A program made the translations under genes and the position numbers. A DNA stretch of 64,000 nucleotides from Phellopilus nigrolimitatus (taxonomy: Eukaryota; Basidiomycota; Agaricomycetes; Hymenochaetales; Hymenochaetaceae), in contig JAJOHG010000005.1 in assembly GCA_021029095.1 (NCBI GenBank), positions 558,001-622,000 on the forward strand. Reading direction: 5' to 3'. Below the pieces are notes generated by a model. That model had not been told where the DNA came from, searched no databases, and saw only the letters and a list, made by a program, of their open reading frames with translations. Positions 59,197 to 64,000 of this stretch are shown in pieces (within the stretch, counting starts at the first letter, position 1; each line of letters opens with the position of its first letter).

Positions 59197-61193
59197 TTAG
59201 AACACGGACCATGGATAGAGCCATGAAATTAAGCGCGAATTGTTCTCTGATATGGTGACATCCGCAAAGCTACTGTTTTCCTTCTTGAGCATTCCACGTT
59301 GCCATTTCCACACCTTGACCCCTCCTCTACGCCTCCAATCCTCTTCAAACCCATTGCTTCCTGCCCAAACCTCCGAATAACCCAGGCCGCCAAGATGACG
59401 CATAATTTTATCTCCTCCTTTTGCTTCATCCATTAGCGCGCCAAAAAAGATCAGGTGTGATGGCCAACGATGTTCCCAACTCTCAATGAGTGTAGACTGT
59501 GAGCCTGGTTTTGTCGATGGTAGTGGAGATGCTGGGAACTCCGGGTCTACGAGAGCCGGAAAGTTGTTTCTGAGGTAATCTATCGGTGACACGTAAAACA
59601 TTTCAGTCTGGTCCCGATATGTCGAGGAATTTTGACCACTGTACAGGGTTAAGCTGGAGAAACGAAAAATTATGATATCTCAATGTGTGCTTACCTTAAG
59701 GGCGGTTCACAACCAAGTGCCCATAAACGACCTCCCGTAAGGTGTGGCTTGTGAAGGAAAGCTTGCCACGGAGTAGAATGGCATGGCATGAGGAAGCCAG
59801 CAGAGCGAAGGACGGATGGCTCCAGTGACTTAAGATATAATATGACGTCGACTTGAGCACTACCATGAAATCGCATGACATAGATCCCAGATAAACCGCC
59901 CAGCAAAAGAATTGCAAGTTTACCTGACCACAATGGGTTGACAGTATGACGCAAGGGCTTGTAGCGATAATCGTAATCAACGAGGGACTTCGCAGAAATG
60001 ACATAAGTGAGGGGTAATAGAGGGTGTATGAAGCGCCATTCCTTGTGTCCCAGAAATGAATAAACGGTGATTGTCCACAAGATCAGAGACAGCAGCGTAT
60101 TTTGGTGCTTAGGTCCAGTCCTCAATGCCGACCAAACGCCGATGGCAAAGTACGGTAGACTGATGTTCAGAAGTATCGGAAGTCCTTGAGTTAAGTAGTA
60201 ATGCCACGGACTTTGTCCATAAAACGACGAGATTGATGACAGATTTGTAAGAACAAAGTTCAGAGGCGTAAAAATTGGTTTGCCAAAGTAGCAACTATCG
60301 ATAAAAAGAAGAAAAGACGATGCAAACGCTCTACAAGGAGAAAAGAAAAAAACAATTGGCACATCATTTTACACGAGAAAAAGGTTGCACTTACGCTGTG
60401 ACCAAAGAGACGAGAAAAATCCTTTTGAGATGTCGCGCATTATTGCGCATTCGCCACACGAGTTCTGCAAATAAGAAAGCCCAGATAATTGCACTGGTCG
60501 GTCGAATCATACAGCTTATAGCTGCGAGAGCAAACGCTGGTTGTATCTGTCTACAAATATAGGCACTTGCAACAGCAATAAAAAAAGGACTGAAAGCATA
60601 CCCATAATGTCCTTCTGAGTGCCATGGCCAGAAACAGAGGGCAGCAGTCGTCAGGGAAGTCTCCACTGAGTTGGAAAGTGTTCGACACAGGGCAAGCATA
60701 TGAAAGAACGAGGTGAGGGAGAGGAAATACTACTGTGTCGTAAGTCCGAGAAAGTATGTCAGGTAGTGTGTACTCACAGCGGCGTTGGCATAACGTTCTC
60801 CTAATATTTGTCTGGCCAGCTCTCGAGTGCCGATGTCGGTTATAGCAGCAATCGCTCCCTGAAAAACTTTCGGCGCGATGATCTTGAGACGATAAGTATT
60901 AATCACATGGTCCGAATGAGTATCCTCACCAATGCATTCCCGTTATCCCATCCAATGACTTTCAAGACCCAGTACACCGGCATGTACAATGCGGGAAAGA
61001 GTATGCTGCGAATGGGGGGAGACGCGGTCCATTCCCATGTAAGGTGACCGTATCCGAAAACAGTACGGTGGGCAACCTCTAGACTTTGAAAAAACTCGTC
61101 AGGCTGGAAAAAGGTGCACGTCGCCGTAGCATTGAGAATGCGCCAAACTAAGGCAATACGGACAACCGATGTGGTTGACGATGAAGCCTTCAT
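59197..61193 (-). CDS. GPI10: GPI10 / PIG-B, GPI mannosyltransferase III
   Basis: Exons 61193-60930, 60882-60778, 60729-60395, 60330-59695 and 59653-59197 give 598 residues. A multi-pass ER GT22 enzyme that adds the third mannose to the GPI core from dolichol-P-mannose. The lumenal catalytic loop reads FFQPDEFFQSLEVAHRTVFG with YGHLTWEWTASPPIRSILFP. Then APKVFQGAIAAITDIG, the SNSVETSLTTAALCFWP block, AAISCMIRPTSAIIWAFLF, FLGHKEWRFIHPLLPLTYV (conserved HKExRFxxP) and WALGCEPPLSLTLYSGQNSS near the end. The last exon was joined through AG|C to keep frame. The start could also be the ATG at 61220. It is divergent from guanine deaminase, 186 bp apart. Confidence 0.94.
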
Positions 61194-61379
61194 GGCATCA
61201 TGTAAACAAGAAGCAGTCACAGTGACCGTAATTGCGTTGAAGACACCGCCGACATCTAATCTTATCTTTGCAGGTCGTGCATAATTTGCTGCTGCTTATC
61301 GTCTCCCGCGTTGAACTCATATTCAAATACGTGAGCTCAGAATCTAAGGCCGATACCACCGCCCATTTCTCACATAGAT

Positions 61380-63231
61380 ATGTCCGGCATGTCCAGTCCA
61401 CCAACCGTTGTGGTTTACTATGGCGCGGTCGTCAATCCCGAGAGCTTAACAGTGTATACAATCCATCTCAGGACGCTCATTGCAGTCGACACAAGCGGTT
61501 ATATATCATGGATCGAGTCAGATGTCGAGCCCGAGAAAATACATGAGATTATCCAGCAGAAACTGCCCGACATCCAAGTCTCTTCCGGCAGTAAAACATA
61601 TGTCACATTGATAGAGCTCGGCGAAGGCGAGTTTATCATTCCCGGCTTTGTCGACACACATACAGTGAGCCAACATCTTTATCTAAATAAATAAATAATT
61701 CAGACCGATATCCAACCAGCACGCCCCGCAAGTTCCCAACATGGGAAGGTTCGAACCCATGATTCCATTGTTGTTTTTGTACCTGGTGAACTGAGCCGAT
61801 CACAGCGGACAACAGTATGAACTGCTTGACTGGCTTGAAAACGTTACCTTTCCTATGGAATCGCGTTTCAAGGATGTAGAATTTGCAAAAAAGGTTTATC
61901 CTGAGACTGTTCAACGATTCATTGATTCTGGTGTGAGTGAACACATAACAATCCTTAATTTGGCTCAATATTGGTCTTATTTTAGACGACTACATGCTGC
62001 TATTATGGATCTCTTCATCTTGAGTCCACTAAAGTGCTCGCAGATTCTGTACTACAAAAAGGTAAATAATTTCCTGAATTAGGCAAAGTAAATTTGACAG
62101 TTGGTCGCATTTGCAGGACAACGTGCGTTTGTGGGGGTGGGTCAACAGGAGCACTGACTAAACGAATTACTTTAACATCATTTCTTACAGAAATGCAACA
62201 TGAATCGCAATTGCCCAGACTATTACTGCGAGGATTCCACAGAAAGCTCTGTAGAGGCGACGAAACACCTGATATCCTACATCCGCTCTCTGAAGTCCGA
62301 TTTGGTACATCCCATCCTTACACCTCGCTTCGCCATCTCTTGTACCGGTGATCTCCTCAATGCCCTCGGCGATATAGCCAAGGCAGATAATAAACTTGCC
62401 ATCCAAACGCACATATCGGAGAACAAAAGCGAAATCGCATTCACAAAGGATCTGTTCCCGGAATGCTCATCGTATGCAGGTGTATATGAAAAGCATGGGC
62501 TGTTAAGCGAGAGGACCATCCTTGCGCATGGGGTACACTTGGAGGACGATGAGATGGCTTTGGTCAAGGAAAAGGGTGCCGGAATAAGCCACTGTCCGAC
62601 GAGCAATTTCAATCTGAGAAGCGGCATGGCCAAGGTCGGGGAGATGCTCGACAGGGGAATTAAGGTTAATCTCGCTTTAGTTCTCTCAGATACCTAGGTT
62701 ACTTATCAATTCTTCAATCAGGTTGGCCTTGGTACAGATGTATCAGGCGGCTTCTCTCCCTCCATTCTCACAGTCATCCAACTTGCGTCCATCTGCTCCA
62801 AGATGGTCGCCGTTCAATCCTCCGCGTCCCCTGCTCCCCCTTTTGATGCGCAGTCGCAGTTCGCAAATAAGCAACTCCCACTCGCGACGCTCCTCTATCT
62901 CTCGACTATGGGCGGCGCGTCACTCTGCTGCATGGCGGATAAAATCGGTTCGTTCGCGCCGGGGAAGAGCTTCGATGCGCTTATCATAAGCACGCGTCCG
63001 GAGACAAGGAATCCTGCCGTATGGAGCCTCTCCGATGACGTTTTCGAAACGAAAAATACCACAAAGGTCTTCGATGATGAAAAGGCGCGGAATAAAATAG
63101 ATAGATTGCTTGAGCGCTTCTTATTCGGTGGCGACGATAGAAACATAATGAAGGTGTTTGTGCAGGGCAATTGCATTGGAGGAAGCGCGCTGCATTCTCT
63201 TGCAAAGGAATTTAGTATGCTCAACTCTTGA
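61380..63231 (+). CDS. GUD1: Guanine deaminase
   Basis: Exons 61380-61664, 61720-61748, 61806-61932, 61986-62061, 62117-62136, 62191-62664 and 62722-63231 give 506 residues. The enzyme turns guanine into xanthine. It is a metal-dependent amidohydrolase: FIIPGFVDTHTHAPQVPNMG with the HxH zinc ligands at about 94-96 (created by the exon 1/2 join), YELLDWLENVTFPMES, GTTTCCYYGSLH, MNRNCPDYY, SLKSDLVHPILTPRFAISCT, QTHISENKSEI, LAHGVHLEDDEM, SHCPTSNFNLRSG and the metal-binding Asp in VGLGTDVSGGFSPSIL. Exons of 29 and 20 nt are needed for a continuous fold. It ends 107 bp before the stop of the convergent ATG15. Confidence 0.95.
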
Positions 63232-63338
63232 TAAATTAGAGGGAGATTCAAATCTACACTAATGTTTGCATTGTTTATAGTAATACATACGAATAGTGAA
63301 ATTTCCGGCGCACTACAACATCGGTTAAAAACAGTTGA

Positions 63339-64000
63339 TTAAAATACAAGTTCCTTGCCCTTGAAGTCACCAAAATCCCATTTGTAACAGTCCTGAGAGA
63401 AATCGTTGATCCATCATAAAATTTCTCAGATACAAGCTATGCAACTTACAAAGCAGTCTTCGTCCTCATCCTTTGCCAATGGCACCTGCCTCCCCGTCTC
63501 CCATTCGCGCTCGTCTGCAAGGATCGTTGTAATCACCTCACGGATAACGTGTTTTCTCACATCAACTCGCCATCCATATTGAGTCATTGTATCATATACA
63601 ATCTTCTTCCCTAGATGACACCCCGTCTCAAGGGCATACCCCGACTGCGCGCACAGGCTTCCTATGCCCGAGCAGGTTCCCTGCGCGATTGGATCGGAGT
63701 TGTGATAGACATGTGTTATGGGAGACTGAGGAGGCATTGGGAGATGTAGGCGGGACGCTGCGAGACGTTCGCCGGGAGACTCGAATGCAACAGCTGGCAC
63801 TCCGAAAGTAGAGCCTAGCAAGGCGGCGAGAGCTCCGCCGAGGGAATGACCGGTGAGCCAAACGTTGGCTGACGGGTAGAGACTCGTCAAATTATTGTAC
63901 AAGTTCTGCAACAGGTGGCCGTTTCCTCAGTTGGTCGTGCTTCGAGAGTGAAAGATCGAGTCAGGGACACTCACAATTCCTATAGAATAGAACAAACTCT
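63339..64000 (-). CDS. ATG15: ATG15-type lipase, C-terminal part (cut by right edge)
   Basis: Exons from the edge down: 64000-63975 (partial), 63905-63450 and 63392-63339. The visible 178 residues contain the serine-lipase elbow WLTGHSLGG, then AALLGSTFGVPAVAFESPGE, THVYHNSDPIAQGTCSGIGS (with the likely catalytic Asp), CAQSGYALETGCHLGKKIVY (likely catalytic His) and a C-terminal CFDCYKWDFGDFKGKELVF. Atg15 is the vacuolar phospholipase that breaks down autophagic and MVB vesicles. The N-terminal signal anchor and first half lie beyond the window. The final intron (63393-63449) is required to reach the conserved CYKWDFGDF ending. Confidence 0.9.

Noticed and set aside
61725..61800. tRNA-like B box (GGTTCGAACC) and A-box-like sequence on the minus strand
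   Set aside because: The T-stem does not pair and no acceptor stem forms. The segment is explained by a 29-nt exon (HAPQVPNMG) and the following intron of guanine deaminase.

Overview
This is nuclear DNA of a filamentous fungus, most likely a basidiomycete of the Agaricomycotina. Nearly every gene is split by many short introns (mostly 46-70 bp, GT-AG, often with a CTAAC/CTGAC branch site). Genes sit on both strands without operons, spacers are usually 100-450 bp, and the gene content is core eukaryotic plus fungal (glutamine-synthetase-like enzyme, RTA1-type membrane protein, intracellular GH5 glucanase, F-box families). Gene models were built by hand from reading frame, splice sites and phase continuity. 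Every complete gene listed closes in frame except CDC5/CEF1, whose first junction cannot be resolved.

Layout. 1-13.4 kb: a TBC-domain protein cut by the left edge; PIG-H on the minus strand; two tandem F-box/LRR-like paralogues; a GH5 exo-beta-1,3-glucanase without signal peptide; ALG3. 13.4-28.5 kb: TRAPPII subunit TRS130/TRAPPC10 (19 exons, minus), DEAD-box helicase RRP3, an RTA1-like seven-helix protein, splicing factor CDC5/CEF1, a 2OG-Fe(II) oxygenase, an intron-containing tRNA-Ser(GCU) and phosphoserine aminotransferase. 28.5-40.9 kb: the sparsest part, with one Ser/Pro-rich unknown gene, a 3.3 kb gene-free gap with several hairpins and heat-shock elements at its right end, then HSP90 tail-to-tail with TSC1 (hamartin). 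40.9-64 kb: densely packed housekeeping genes: EGD2, TRM9, ALG13, pyrroline-5-carboxylate reductase, a class-I glutamine-synthetase-like gene with micro-exons, RPT3, a DUF3074 protein, SPB4, mitochondrial bL27, SKP1, ARMC8/GID5, GPI10 (PIG-B), guanine deaminase and the 3' end of ATG15 at the right edge.

Shared themes. Four genes act on ER lipid-linked glycans (PIG-H and PIG-B for GPI anchors, ALG13 and ALG3 for N-glycans). Several act in ubiquitin/proteasome pathways (SKP1, two F-box proteins, RPT3, ARMC8/GID5). Two are rRNA helicases (RRP3, SPB4). TSC1, ATG15 and the TBC/TRAPPII proteins touch growth control and membrane traffic. HSP90 and TSC1 are neighbours, and hamartin is reported as an Hsp90 co-chaperone in animals. 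There is no operon-like or mobile system and no CRISPR. I found no convincing wholly new system. The most unusual items are the Hsp90 MEEID tail, the hairpin-rich gene desert, the degenerate TBC protein, the micro-exons and GC-AG introns, and an unclassified Ser/Pro-rich gene.
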